NCBI GenBank assembly: GCA_043228905.1
Contig: JBHGNT010000002.1
Coordinates: forward strand, 20,894,001-20,958,000
Reading direction: 5' to 3'
Length of the DNA stretch: 64,000 nucleotides
From: Azolla caroliniana
Lineage: Eukaryota; Polypodiophyta
Each line of letters opens with the position of its first letter. The stretch's first letter is position 1. A program made the translations under genes and the position numbers. The notes under the pieces were generated by a model. It was not told the DNA's origin. It saw only the letters and a list, made by a program, of their open reading frames with translations, and made no database searches. Positions 8,155 through 18,130 of this stretch are shown here, piece by piece.

Positions 8155-9182
8155 TGTCGTGAAGATCCGTCACTACGCGCGGATCGTGAGGCGGAACCGC
8201 CGGGGTTCTGGACCAGAAGGATTTAGAGTCGATACAAACTTTGGCGAGAAAGTACTTAAGATAGATTGGGAAAGAGAGAAGATGAGATTACACGATTGAT
8301 TTGATAACGAATTCCTTCTTCTTAATTTTCATAAAAAAAAACCGTGTTTTTCTCCTCCCCCTTCCCTCTTTTATAGATGCTCTCATGCATATGATGCATG
8401 TGAGGGTACAAGACATGCATAAATTGCATGTTTGCCATTTGGCGCTTAAGTATTACATGTGGTGCATGCTAACCATGTCACTCATTTTAGCACTCATGGA
8501 TGAGAATTTACATGTAAAAGTACAATGATAGAAATATAATTTCAACTAAATACTATGGCTTAATGGTAAGCCATTTGACTCCTAACTTGGAGGTGCAAGG
8601 TTCGAATCCATACTTGCCCTCCTTGTATGTAAATATGTATATATTTTTATATATTTATTTTATCTAGTCGCCGGTTCGCCGGATGCCGACGCCGGATGCC
8701 GCCGCCGGATACCGGTGCCGCCGCTAGATGCCGACGCCGACGCCGGATACCGGTGCCGCATGCCGCCGCCGGATTGCGGTCGGATCACCGGCTCCATCGC
8801 CGGTCCGGTTTTGGTTGGCCAAAACCCTTTTCGAGTAGCTAGCCACCTCCACTCTAAGTTCAAGTTACCTTGAACTCTCTATGCTCCACACATAGACACA
8901 AAGATAATATCTTTTGCTCCACCTTATATATGATGAGAGCCGTATTTGTCGTGCCTATGTGGGATATCTCACAATTTTCTCTTTTCTTTTCACAAACTTT
9001 ATACCCTCATATCTTGACATTTAGTTGTCCATTTCTCGTGTAATAAAGTGCATTCGAAACCTCCATCATTTTGTACTTAGATATTAAAAATGTTATCTTC
9101 ACAATTATTGTATTACATGATTCATACTCGATTTTGTACGTTTTATGGGATTTTCACACTATTGCCGAAAATCTTCACGACA
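8155..9182 (-). repeat. 5' LTR of element C (1028 bp)
   Basis: Nearly identical to the LTR at 1395-2373. It holds the same minus-strand TATAAAAG box (about 8372), RY-like TGCATG motifs, tRNA-like module (box A 8556-8566, box B 8599-8609) and a longer GCCG minisatellite (8668-8781). Confidence 0.94.
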
Positions 9183-9779
9183 ACGCCGAGTGGAAGTCGG
9201 CGTTAACATTGTTGGGCCGGGCTTGTTTGGATAGTGACGATGGAAGTCGTTGACCAGAGCTTCAGCATTACAAACGTTATCAATGGGTTCCCAAGTGCGA
9301 TCATTCGGTGGATAACCAAGCCAATCAACTAGATAATAAAGCTTATTGCGCACAATCTTAGAATCGAGAATAGCAGCTACCTCGTATTCGGGGCCATCCA
9401 CAAGTTGTACAGAAGGCGGTGGTGGCACGACATGATTAGGGATTAAAGAGGTGCGGCAAGGTTCCAAAAGAGAGCTATGAAAGACAGGGTGAAGCCGCAT
9501 ATGTATAGGAAGGTTAAGACGAAATGTTGCATCATTAATCTGCGCCGTGATGACAAAAGGACCTAAGCGTTGATAGTCAAGCTTAGCACACGGTCGGGTA
9601 GTCTTGATGTGACGACGAAGCAACCATACACGGTCACCAACCTTAAACGGAGACTTAAGACGATGTCGATCGGCATTGGTCTTATGGTGTGCTTGCGCTT
9701 TCTGAAGATGGGACGATAACTCGAATTGGATTTGTTGTAGTCGGTGGAGGTGATGCGCCGCACTAGGGTTTCGTGACAC
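9183..9779 (-). pseudogene. Element B integrase C-terminus with chromodomain
   Basis: It contains the integrase C-terminal GPY/F-type segment ([42 protein letters not shown]) followed by a chromodomain (EYEVAAILDSK, YYLVDWLGYPPNDRTWEP). Chromodomains of chromoviruses direct integration to marked chromatin. The natural C-terminus is lost to the insertion of element C. The frame now runs a few codons into the C LTR. Confidence 0.9.
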
Positions 9780-10195
9780 TTCGGGAAGATCCAGTATACA
9801 CCATCGAGGGTGGTTGCCGGTGTAGGCAAAGAAAGGTGTAACTTTGGTAGAAGAGTGGACCGTGTTATTGTAAAATGTAAAATATTACTCCAATCATCTT
9901 GTTGATAACTAATGAAACATCGAAGATATTGCTTGAGCGTTTGATTTGTGCGCTCTGTTTGTCCGTCAGTTTGTGGATGATAAGCTGAAGAGAGTTTGCA
10001 AGAGATTTTGAGGCCTGCCCATAGGTGCTTCCAAACGTGTGAGATAAATTGAGGACCTCGATCGCTAATAATATCATTCGGGAGACCATGATGGCGAAAC
10101 ACTTCACGCATAATGAGATCTGCAGTTTCTTCACTATTGATGGTCTTCACACATGGTACAAAATGTGCCATCTTGGTGAACCGATCTGTGGAAGT
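9563..10195 (-). pseudogene. Element B integrase catalytic core
   Basis: The DDE core is visible as DRFTKMAHF, then [15 protein letters not shown] (second Asp) and [15 protein letters not shown] (Glu). The zinc-finger part and first core residues are missing because the sequence switches at about 10195 to unrelated DNA. A frameshift near 9800 separates the core from the chromodomain frame. Confidence 0.88.
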
Positions 10196-10822
10196 GTTTT
10201 TAGAATTCAAGGTATTGAAGTCTACAAAAATATAAGGTATGGAGCATTCACACCCGAAGGCCAAGAACACGAGCTAAGGTTTCAAGTATAAGTCAAACTA
10301 AAAGCAAGAAAGATGGAGAAAAGTAAAAGAAGGAAAAAGCAGACCACCAAAAAGCAGTCAGAAACAAACGCTCATAACTCTCTCGTTTGACACCCAAATA
10401 TCACGTGTAAATATGGGTTAGAAAGCTTATGACGAGAACTATCCGTAGCTTTTTAAAACTCTAAATTTGGAGTATGGATGAGGGAGATATGACGATTAGA
10501 AGATCGTTGTGTCATAGATAAGAATAGGAGATGGAAAAGCTCTAAAAAAAGCGTGGAAAAGAAAGCAAGCGAAACTTATCTACTAGAGGAGAACTTCATA
10601 TAAAGCAAGAAGAGTGAGGTGGTGAAGGGGGCTTTTTTCTGGTGGTGTTTTTCTTGCCTATTCATGTAGTGCGTTTTTCTAGTGATCAATTCATCCTTGT
10701 AGGCTTGAGTTTATGTATCTTCTTTCTCTTGTTTCTATGATCATCACTCCTTATTAATATATCTTTGTAGATTTGGGTTTCTATATCTTCCTTCTCTCTC
10801 TTTTCTATCATCTTCTCTCTTT
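10196..10822 (+). repeat. Unassigned LTR-like fragment interrupting B
   Basis: About 630 bp unrelated to B replace the end of RNase H and the start of integrase. TGTTT occurs at both junctions. The right end reads CATTTTGGCGC. TGGCGCC-type primer sites (tRNA-Asp) follow LTRs in several plant Ty3/gypsy groups, so this may be a plus-strand LTR plus a truncated primer site. There are pyrimidine-rich near-duplicate stretches (10701-10740 and 10765-10800). It has no coding potential. Confidence 0.4.
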
Positions 10823-11464
10823 TCATTTTGGCGCTGTTTGAAAATATGTGAGATTTTTGTGATCACTATAAATGATAATCTGATGAGGTGATCCTTCTAG
10901 AAAATGACGCCATTGCTCGAATGAGTTGACCACAGCTAGTAACTCCTTGTCATGCACCTCATAGTTTATCTCCGAAACAGTAAATTTTCTCGAGTGAAAC
11001 GCGACTGGATGTATCTGCCCGTCCTCGCCTGGTTGCGATAGGATACTCCCCAATGCAAAGTCTGATGCATCCGCCTCAACAGTAAATGGCTTTTCAGGAT
11101 CAATATGTGCTAGGATGGGTGCTGATGTGAATGCCTCTTTCAGCTGCGTAAAAGCCTTGTCTGCTTCGATACTCCAAAAAAATGCTTGATTTTTCTTGGT
11201 GAGTTGAGTAAGGGGCAACACAATGGTTGAATAATTATGTATGAATTTGCGATAGAAGTTCGCAAATCCGAGGAAACACTGGACATCCCGAATTGAGCAT
11301 GGGGGTTTCCATTCCAATATTGTTTGGACTTTTGCCGGGTCCATGAAAACACCATGGGATGAAATAGTGTATCCCAAAAATTCGACTTGTTTGCAATCAA
11401 AACTGCATTTCTCAAGTTTGGCGTAAAGACCATACTTCCTTAGGCGTTCAAGTACTTGCCGCAC
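10823..11464 (-). pseudogene. Element B RT thumb and RNase H
   Basis: It continues the RT frame after an in-frame TAG at 11480-11482. It shows VRQVLERLRKYGLYAKLEKC, VEFLGYTIS, RDVQCFLGFANFYRKFI, then RNase H (FTVEADASDFALGSILSQ, EINYEVHDKELLAVV, IIYSDHKNL). The tract ends abruptly at the foreign segment, so the last RNase H aspartate is missing. Confidence 0.9.
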
Positions 11465-11482
11465 ATGTATATCATGCTCCCC

Positions 11483-12706
11483 CTATGTTTTAGAGTAAAT
11501 CAATAGATCATCTAGGTAGATGATTAGAAAAATATCCAAGAAATCCCGGAAGATGTCATTTGCCATATGTTGAAATACGGCAGGTGCATTTGTGAGCCCG
11601 AAAGGCATGACTGTATACTCGAAATGACCATACTGAGTACGAAATGTTGTTTTCCACTCATCTCCCGGCCGAATTCGAACAAGATTATATGCACCCCTTA
11701 GATCAATTTTGGTAAAATGCTTTGCCCCACCAATGCGTTCCAAGAGATTGGAGATTAAAGGTAAAGCATACCTATTCCTTATGGTGACTTTATTTAAGCC
11801 TCGATAGTCCACGACCAAACCAAGGGAGCTGTCCTTTTTCTTCACAAAAAAGATAGGAGCACCAACTGGAGACTTTGAATGTCGAATAAACCCATGTGCA
11901 AGATTTTCCTCGATGTATTCTCGAAGAACCTCAAGCTCAGTGGGTGATAAATTGTAAATCAGACCCCACGGTGGCTCTTTTCCTGGTTGGAGATCAATAG
12001 GACAGTCGTACGGCCGATGCTTTGGAAGAACACTAGCTTTGACTTTGTCGAAAACATCAACATAGTCTTGATATTTTTTGGGAATTTGGATGTTTAAATT
12101 CCCTTGAGTGACACTAGAAGGTGTCACTGATACTGCAAATAAGAAAAGGTCCTCCTTGCCTCCCACTTGGCGCAATTGTTGCAATGTGATAGCTAAAATT
12201 TGAGGAGAAGGATATGGTGCATCAGTAGAACTATATACTTTGGGAGGATAATCCCGAGTTCGATCCTTGACAATGATATTTTCTACTAAAGGGCACCTAA
12301 TTTCTCGCTTCCTCCAATCGATTCTAGGGTTATGTAGCTCGAACCATGGCAAACCGAGGACAATTGGATGCTCAGGACTACGGATTATGTTAAAGGAAAC
12401 TACACATCCTAAATCACCCAAGAGTATGTGTATTGGCTCAGACTCTTCAAATATCTTCCCGGAAGCTATGGGGCGTCCATCAATCACTACTACGGAAACT
12501 TGACAAGGAAGTGTATGCAAGGATATTTGGTGTTTTTGGGCAAAATCTCTATCCATGAAACAAGAATCGGCTCCAGTATCTAAGAGGGCTTGGACTTGAA
12601 GTTGACAACTGGGTGTCCTAACTTGTACTAGGGCTGAGAAGACTCTACTAACATGCTTGGAAGTAATGGAACCCACACTAGGTTGTACATATCTAGGGTT
12701 GTCCAA
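11483..12706 (-). pseudogene. Element B protease and reverse transcriptase
   Basis: 407 codons. Protease with the usual LLDTGADSCFM motif and HPIVLGLPW. RT follows with KKKDSSLGLVVDYRGLN, FTKIDLRGAYNLVRI (first Asp), [10 protein letters not shown] and the catalytic box IIYLDDLLIYS. It stops at a TAG (11480-11482) directly after the YLDD box; the frame is otherwise continuous with RNase H. A frameshift and two stops separate it from Gag. Confidence 0.93.
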
Positions 12707-12732
12707 CCAAATGGATCCTATTTTGGCCAGAC

Positions 12733-13896
12733 TTATTCGTTTGACTCCTCTTCTAATTGGCTTAGGACTTCAAATTTATTGGACAAGGGTGGATTATTCA
12801 TAATATTAGATTCACTAACTACTTCTAAAATGTTGGACTCATTTTTATTGTCATAGTGAATTTGATTTACCTGACGTCTCGGCTTACGGGAGCAATGAAT
12901 GGCTATATGTCCTGGACCTCCACAATATAAGCACAGATGGTTTGCTCGACGACGTTGCTTCTCTTCGTCTGACAACGGTCCTCGTCGTTGAGTTATATCG
13001 ATCTCCATGGGTGTAGGACTATCCATTGGGACTGGACTACGTGTTTGCCTTGGAGTTGGAGCAGGGCTATACATTTGCCTTGGGGATGATTGCGTCGTTA
13101 CTGATGCATAAGTTGGTGTGAATCTTGATCTTGTTATTTGTTGTTGTCTCTCACATCGACGCTCAAAAAGGCGATTATCACACAGTATTGCTCGACTAAT
13201 AACTTCTATAAGTGACCTTGGATCCTCGGGGAAGGTAAGAAGTAAGTCTTTGACATCACTACGAAGGCCTGAACGGAATTTCTCCATTAGGGCTTGTTCA
13301 TCCCAAGGAATATCGCTTGCGATGAGACAGAAATTGGCAGCATATGTTGAAGCTGGTTGATCACCTTGACGAAGTGTACGAATCTTGTTGATAGTTGTTC
13401 TTGCCCCATTAGTATCTCCGAAACAAGCCTTAAATTCCTTGATAAATTCCTCGAAATTATTCAGTAGAGGAGAATTGGTCTCTAGCAATGGAGCAAACCA
13501 CGACAACGCTATGCTAGTCAATAAAGTGCCCACTAGACCGACTCGTGATGCATCTGTTGGATAACGTGCGGGATGCATTTGAATCACCAACCGTACTTGA
13601 TTCAAAAAACCTCGGAAATGCACCCTTGACCGATAAAATTTAGCTGGGAGGCTAATTTTGGGCTCCTTGATAAGTCCCTGACCTTCAACCCTTTGTTGTT
13701 GTAACACGACGATTGTCGACTCTAACTGTTGCACTCGTCGTGTGAACTCCTCTTGTTGTTGTTGCTTCTCTATAGTAACCTTTTGTAGATCCCCAAGTAG
13801 ACGTTGATTCTCTACTTCAAGAGATGCGAACTTTGATTTAAGGTTCTCCATTTCTGCAACAAGGGTGAGATATTCTTCTTAGTTAATGGCAGCCAT
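12733..13896 (-). pseudogene. Element B Gag
   Basis: The main frame (13851-12733, 372 codons) has an N-terminal coiled coil (ENLKSKFASLEVENQRLLGDL). A capsid-like region (FIKEFKACFGD, SGLRSDVKDLLL) follows, then one CCHC knuckle (CLYCGGPGHIAIHC). The frame is open upstream to ATG 13896 (MAAIN), interrupted there by one TAA. The original start is probably at 13896. Confidence 0.88.
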
Positions 13897-13967
13897 GGTT
13901 TCAGGATGGTTACAAAGGAGGATAAGAGAGAGAGAGAGAGAGAATTCAAATCAAACTGTTCATGACA
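13897..13967 (-). repeat. Remnant 5' end of element B
   Basis: Only the first bases of the LTR (TGTCATGAACA) are recognisable next to the target duplication. The rest, including a GA microsatellite at 13924-13942, does not match the 3' LTR. LTR body and primer-binding site are missing, although the duplication is perfect. Confidence 0.7.
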
Positions 13968-14995
13968 CAGGGTACACATCCGCACTAAGCCGAGAGGGGT
14001 CTGCATCATCATGATATCCCTTCTCTCCACGACTAGTTGGAACTGATCGTACCCCGAGTACAGATCACTGACCGATTAGATTGACCTTCCGGCGAAGGCT
14101 TCCGCGAACTCATCTATTGTCGGTCTGATACGTGCATTACGAATGGTCACCCTGTTGACTGGTTGCAGGTCCTGAATGAAGCGCAGCGTGCCGTTCTTCT
14201 TCGGCACTGTAAACCACTGATTCGAATACGAGGCACTCGACGGTTCGAGGATGCCCATCTCCACTTTATGCTTCAGTAGCTCCATCAACTTTGGCATGTG
14301 AGCTCTTGGTACTGGAATCGGCTTGAGATTCCATGGCACATGCGGCACCGTGAATATCACCATCGGCTCCACGATCATCGGGTCTACGCACCCGATCTCC
14401 TTCGGCGAGAATGCGAAGGCTTTCTTGTGCCTTCCGAGCATCCTCCGAAACCGGTCCTCCTCCGCTAGTAGTAGAAACCCACCCCCACCGACCTTGAGCT
14501 CCCATCAGTGTCCTATGCCGACCGGTTGACGTAAACTTGGGTCCAATGCGACCCCCTTTATCCGCTCTACGCTGCCCTTTGGCAAGGGTGCCGTGACTAG
14601 TCTCACCTTCCGGTCCACATTCTTGTACTTGGTATCCACATGGGCCGTCCGATTGGACCCTACCTTTTCCATGAAGTCAGCAATGAGTTCTTACATCTCC
14701 ATTGAACTAACTGGAACTACCCGGTCTTCACTAAGGCCTCCTTCAACAAACTCGCGTAATTCCCCCAAGGTGTCATCGAAGGAGACCGCCTCCACGACAC
14801 TGCCAATCTCTTCGTCGGGGCCGAGGACCCCGAACGCCCTGAGTCTTCCTTCCACCCGCTTCTTTTCCCGGCCATTGATGCAGGCTATGGTACAACCTCC
14901 GTTATCGGAGAACCAAAATCTTCTACCTATGGTACACGAGTGGGGTTCTTCCGGGGTGTCCAGACTATTGCGGCCCCACGCCTTGATAGCCCTCT
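13968..14995 (-). pseudogene. Element A pol, proximal part: N-terminal linker and RT fingers
   Basis: The frame entered from the protease starts LERAIKAWGRN. It runs through the family linker and RT fingers (VPWNLKPIPVPRAHMPK, WFTVPKKNGTLRFIQDL, PVNRVTIRN) to VRMCTL, where element B is inserted. In-frame stops occur at about 14074 (GRSI-stop-SVSDLYSGYDQ), 14506 and 14690. Confidence 0.88.
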
Positions 14996-15745
14996 CTAAA
15001 AATCCCCTCGACTCTCGCCGCCGAGGGTCTCATGGTTGCGCTCATGGCTTGGCCTCATCATCAAAATTTGAACGGAGCGTTGTCCGTCCTGGCTCTTCAT
15101 GCGCTCGTACGCCGATCCGTTGTTAAGCACCTTCGTTTCCATCTGTGCCGCCGTAATGTATGGCTCGCCGAGTATCACTGGGTGTGAGGAGGTCTCCTGC
15201 ACAAAGAAGTGTTGATCTATTTCAACATCGCTGATCTTTACGCGTACATTCGGGCACGCACCCTGCAGCTCCTCCGTAGCTCGTGTTGTCGCGCGTATCT
15301 TCCACCCGTGCTTGGTGTTGATCGGCCAGTTCCCCTTTTTGTAGAAGTCCATGGACATCAAGTTGATCTCCGAGCCATGGTCTATCAATGTCACCACCGG
15401 CTCCTGCACGTCCCCAACCCGGACAGGCGTCTCTGTGGTGGGCCTTGCCCAATGCGGCTTCGCGTAGTAGCTGTCCGTCAACTCGTCCTCTAGGGCCATG
15501 TCTTCTACGTGCGTCGTCCGCACCTCCACGAGCTTCTCCGGCTCCGGCTCTGTTGAGAGCCGCTTCTGCTTCACCAAGTCCACAATGGAGTTGTGTAACT
15601 CCTTCTTGGCGATTCCAAGCACCTCCCTCAGTGACAACTCCATCTTGCTGTCGAGAATCCGCTCCTTGAGGACCTTCCCCAGGTCTGTTGACCTCTCAAT
15701 CTCCGTGCTCAGCCGGTAACCGACCCTTTTCGTTTTATTTGGCAC
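14996..15745 (-). pseudogene. Element A protease region
   Basis: An open stretch of 249 codons. It has the linker DLGKVLKERILDS and SLREVLGIAKKELHN, the protease core VVTLIDHGSEINLMS (DHG again) and HPVILGEPYI. It ends GGESRGDF before a TAG placed in the same T-run as in elements C, G and H. The upstream junction to Gag is broken by stops. Confidence 0.87.
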
Positions 15746-17133
15746 CCCGGTGTTGCCAACATCGTTCTACTTTGGTCCGAACTGGGTCTCGTACCGTTGT
15801 GAGGGACCGGCGCCTCCAGCCCTCCCCGCGCGCTTGTCTTCTACCAGAACCTCATAGTTCTGGCATGCGGCTTCGACGAAGCCAGTCTTTTCTTCAACCG
15901 GATCGTCCAATCCGGTGACCTCTCAGATACGTAGTTCCGCGCGGTCCGCCTCCTCTTTCTTTAGCCGTACCCTGGAGAGGCCTTCCAACACCAGCGGCCA
16001 GAATCCAGAGTCTTTCGCCTTCTGGCCCTCGTCACCCTCGACCCGGATACCCGCCAACGCGGAGTAGTGGACGACTCTGCATGTCGCTCCGCAGCTTCTT
16101 CCATCAAACGCTTCATCCCGCCGCGCTCGGTGTTCAACTCTAGGGCTTTCCGTGTGTCGCCGGCATGCACCCGCCCATTCTAGAGGTACACCACGTTGGC
16201 CCGGAGTGCCTTTGCGAAATCCGCACATTTTTTCTGGATGTGACCGACTACGTCACACCACATGCATCGTTGCCCTGTCAGCGGCCTCCGGTCACGAGGT
16301 TGATCGTCGCTATCCCTCCGTGCTTGTGCGATCTGGAGGTCACACACCATTTGTGTCAACTATTCCAGAGCCGCTCCTCTGGAAGAGCCTTGAACCACTC
16401 CGCTCGAGGTTGGGCCCGTCTCGAGCCAATTCCGAATCTCTTCCTTCCCAATCGGCACCGATACCGGCTCCTCGAGCTTCCTTGCCGGGACCGGCCTCGA
16501 CACTGTCGACCCCTCATTGCTCCACTCGTGCCGCTTGTCAAAACGGGCATAGACCCCTTTGACCATGGCCCAGTCAGCCGTGAGGCCGTCATCCGTCTCC
16601 AATAGGAGAGCCACCTTCTGCCGATCTAGCGCGTGCACCGACTTGACGAACAACAAGACCCTGCTCGTGTCGAGCACGATCCGATCCTGCGCCGACAACG
16701 TAGCGAATTGTTGTTCGAATTCCTGGAGGAGCACCGACGCATTCCTCCCCTTTCCAGGGCTCTCAACCCAAGCCATGAAGTCCTACTTCGACAGCCGAAG
16801 TGAATCGTTGTACCCGTACTTCTCAAGGAGCCGCCCCTCGAGCTCCACCCAGGCCTAGAATCTGGCCAACACCTCGAGCACCTCTGCGTGGATGCTCGGC
16901 GTCTCCACTCGAGGGAATCTGGACAGTCATCTGTCCTCCGGGATGTCCCTCATGATCATTTCGGTCTGATAGGCCTCCAAATAGCTCGTGGAATTCTTCC
17001 CACCGAATCGGCCTATGGTGCTGACAATCGATTCTACGGCCCTATCAAGGGCACCCGTTCCCTCACGAGCACTCACTAGCCGGTCGACGGCTATTGCCAT
17101 AGCTTCAGCAAGCTCGGATCCCCTCATCTTCAA
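15746..17133 (-). pseudogene. Element A Gag, degraded
   Basis: Gag fragments in several frames: the N-terminus at 17133-16927 (MRGSELAEAMAIAVDRLVSA), the capsid-like part at 16776-16360 (VLLQEFEQQFATLSAQDRIV) and C-terminal scraps at 16228-15923. It is close to the H copies and more distant from C. Many stops and frameshifts. Confidence 0.85.
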
Positions 17134-17150
17134 CTCCTTTGCCGCCTTCT

Positions 17151-17168
17151 TTCACGTCGGGTTCACCA
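17151..17168 (-). other. Primer-binding site of A, complementary to tRNA-Trp
   Basis: Same 18 bases as in C and G (sense TGGTGAACCCGACGTGAA). It is separated from the LTR end by five bases. Confidence 0.75.
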
Positions 17169-17173
17169 AATTA

Positions 17174-17795
17174 TGTCGTGTTGTTACGCTCTCATGTGTG
17201 AAATGAGGCAGGACCGCGGGGCCCTGAACCAAGGAGCCTGAGAAAAGAAGAGGGAGCGCGATTCACATAAACACACAGAGAGAGACGGGAACAAAAGATT
17301 TAATTACAATGTCAACAACGATTACAACCGGCAAACCAGCAACAAACTCAAAACGGAGGTCCCACGCACACACTCAGACGACACAAAGAACGCACAGTGG
17401 AGCCTCTACTGGAAGCACAAGGGCTTACACGCGGCAGAGGCAACCGACACAGAAACGTAGTGGAGAGCAACGGTTGAGGAGGAGAGAGCTCAGTCCCCAA
17501 TCCGACAACACTTCGTCCTCGCCAAAAACGCAATATCTTCTTCTTCTTCTCCCCTCCCTTTTATAGGTCGCCGAGGAGGCCGTTACATCCAAACACATCA
17601 ACTTTATTCTCTGTCCTTTCGGACCGAGATACGCATCGATTCCCTAGACAATTAATACCCTTCCTAGTACATATGTACATCAGCCGATCTATTCCTAGCT
17701 ATGTACAATTTGTAAACACACACACACACACGCGAAAAGGATTGGGTCATGCCTCCTCCCCTCGATTCCTCCTAGGGGTGGTTTTCTCCACGACA
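17174..17795 (-). repeat. 5' LTR of element A (622 bp)
   Basis: It starts TGTCGTGTTGTTACG and ends CTCCACGACA on the plus strand. It is related to the H LTRs and not to those of C or G. The minus strand has a TATAAAAGG box near 17560. The partner LTR lies left of the window. Confidence 0.88.
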
Positions 17796-18130
17796 TCGTG
17801 ATTGTAAGCGACAAAGTCCGTTTTGCATATTCTGCAAAAAGAAGGGTCATATAAAAGACCAATGCTGGAAGCTCCAACGAAAAGAGCATGACAACAAAAC
17901 CAAAGTTGCAGATAATAAAGGTCAGATTCCTAATGTCCATGAGGTCTATACACATCATTTAAGTAATTGTAAATGTTATTTCCCTCAGTATGTATTGGGA
18001 CCCAATGATTTACTACATGCAAATGGGTATATCAATGGATCTTCCATACAATTTTTATTTGATTCGGGAAGCTCACACAACTTTGTGAATGATCGTTTGG
18101 TTCAAATATCGGGAATCCAACCCACTTTAT
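17796..18130 (+). pseudogene. Element F Gag end and protease
   Basis: Directly beyond the A LTR a plus-strand frame shows a CCHC knuckle (CIFCKKKGHIKDQC, 17824-17865) and a protease core (FLFDSGSSHNFVN) before a TAG at 18130. The first part of F lies left of the window, beyond element A, which is inserted in it. Confidence 0.8.

Larger units (their letters stand above)
1395..9182 (-). mobile_element. Element C: tRNA-Trp-primed Ty3/gypsy retrotransposon, nested in B
   Basis: This is a structurally complete 7788-bp LTR element. Target duplication ACGC is at 1391-1394 and 9183-9186. The two LTRs (979 and 1028 bp) differ at only about half a dozen positions outside a GC-rich repeat, so the insertion is fairly recent. 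Sense order on the minus strand: LTR, primer-binding site, Gag, protease, RT, RNase H, integrase, polypurine tract, LTR. There is no chromodomain. Gag and Pro share a frame, split by one TGA, and Pol follows in the -1 frame. A deletion of about 29 bp in RT and a 1-bp indel before RNase H make it non-autonomous. Confidence 0.95.
929..13967 (-). mobile_element. Element B: chromodomain Ty3/gypsy retrotransposon, nested in A
   Basis: B is inserted into element A. The 5-bp duplication CAGGG occurs at 924-928 and 13968-13972, and the ends are TGTCA and TGACA. On the minus strand the order is Gag (13896-12733), protease and RT (12706-11483), RT end and RNase H (11464-10823), integrase and chromodomain (10195-9183), polypurine tract, 3' LTR (1373-929). 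Element C is inserted between the integrase end and the LTR. A foreign piece (10196-10822) replaces the end of RNase H and the start of integrase. The 5' LTR is almost wholly gone: only about 11 bases matching the LTR start remain at 13957-13967. Net length without C is about 5.2 kb. Confidence 0.93.

Noticed and set aside
14593-15126. A 177-codon plus-strand frame
   Set aside because: Antisense to A Pro/Pol, with no recognisable domain.
17309-17566. An 85-codon plus-strand frame rich in Thr/Arg
   Set aside because: Lies entirely inside the A LTR in low-complexity sequence.
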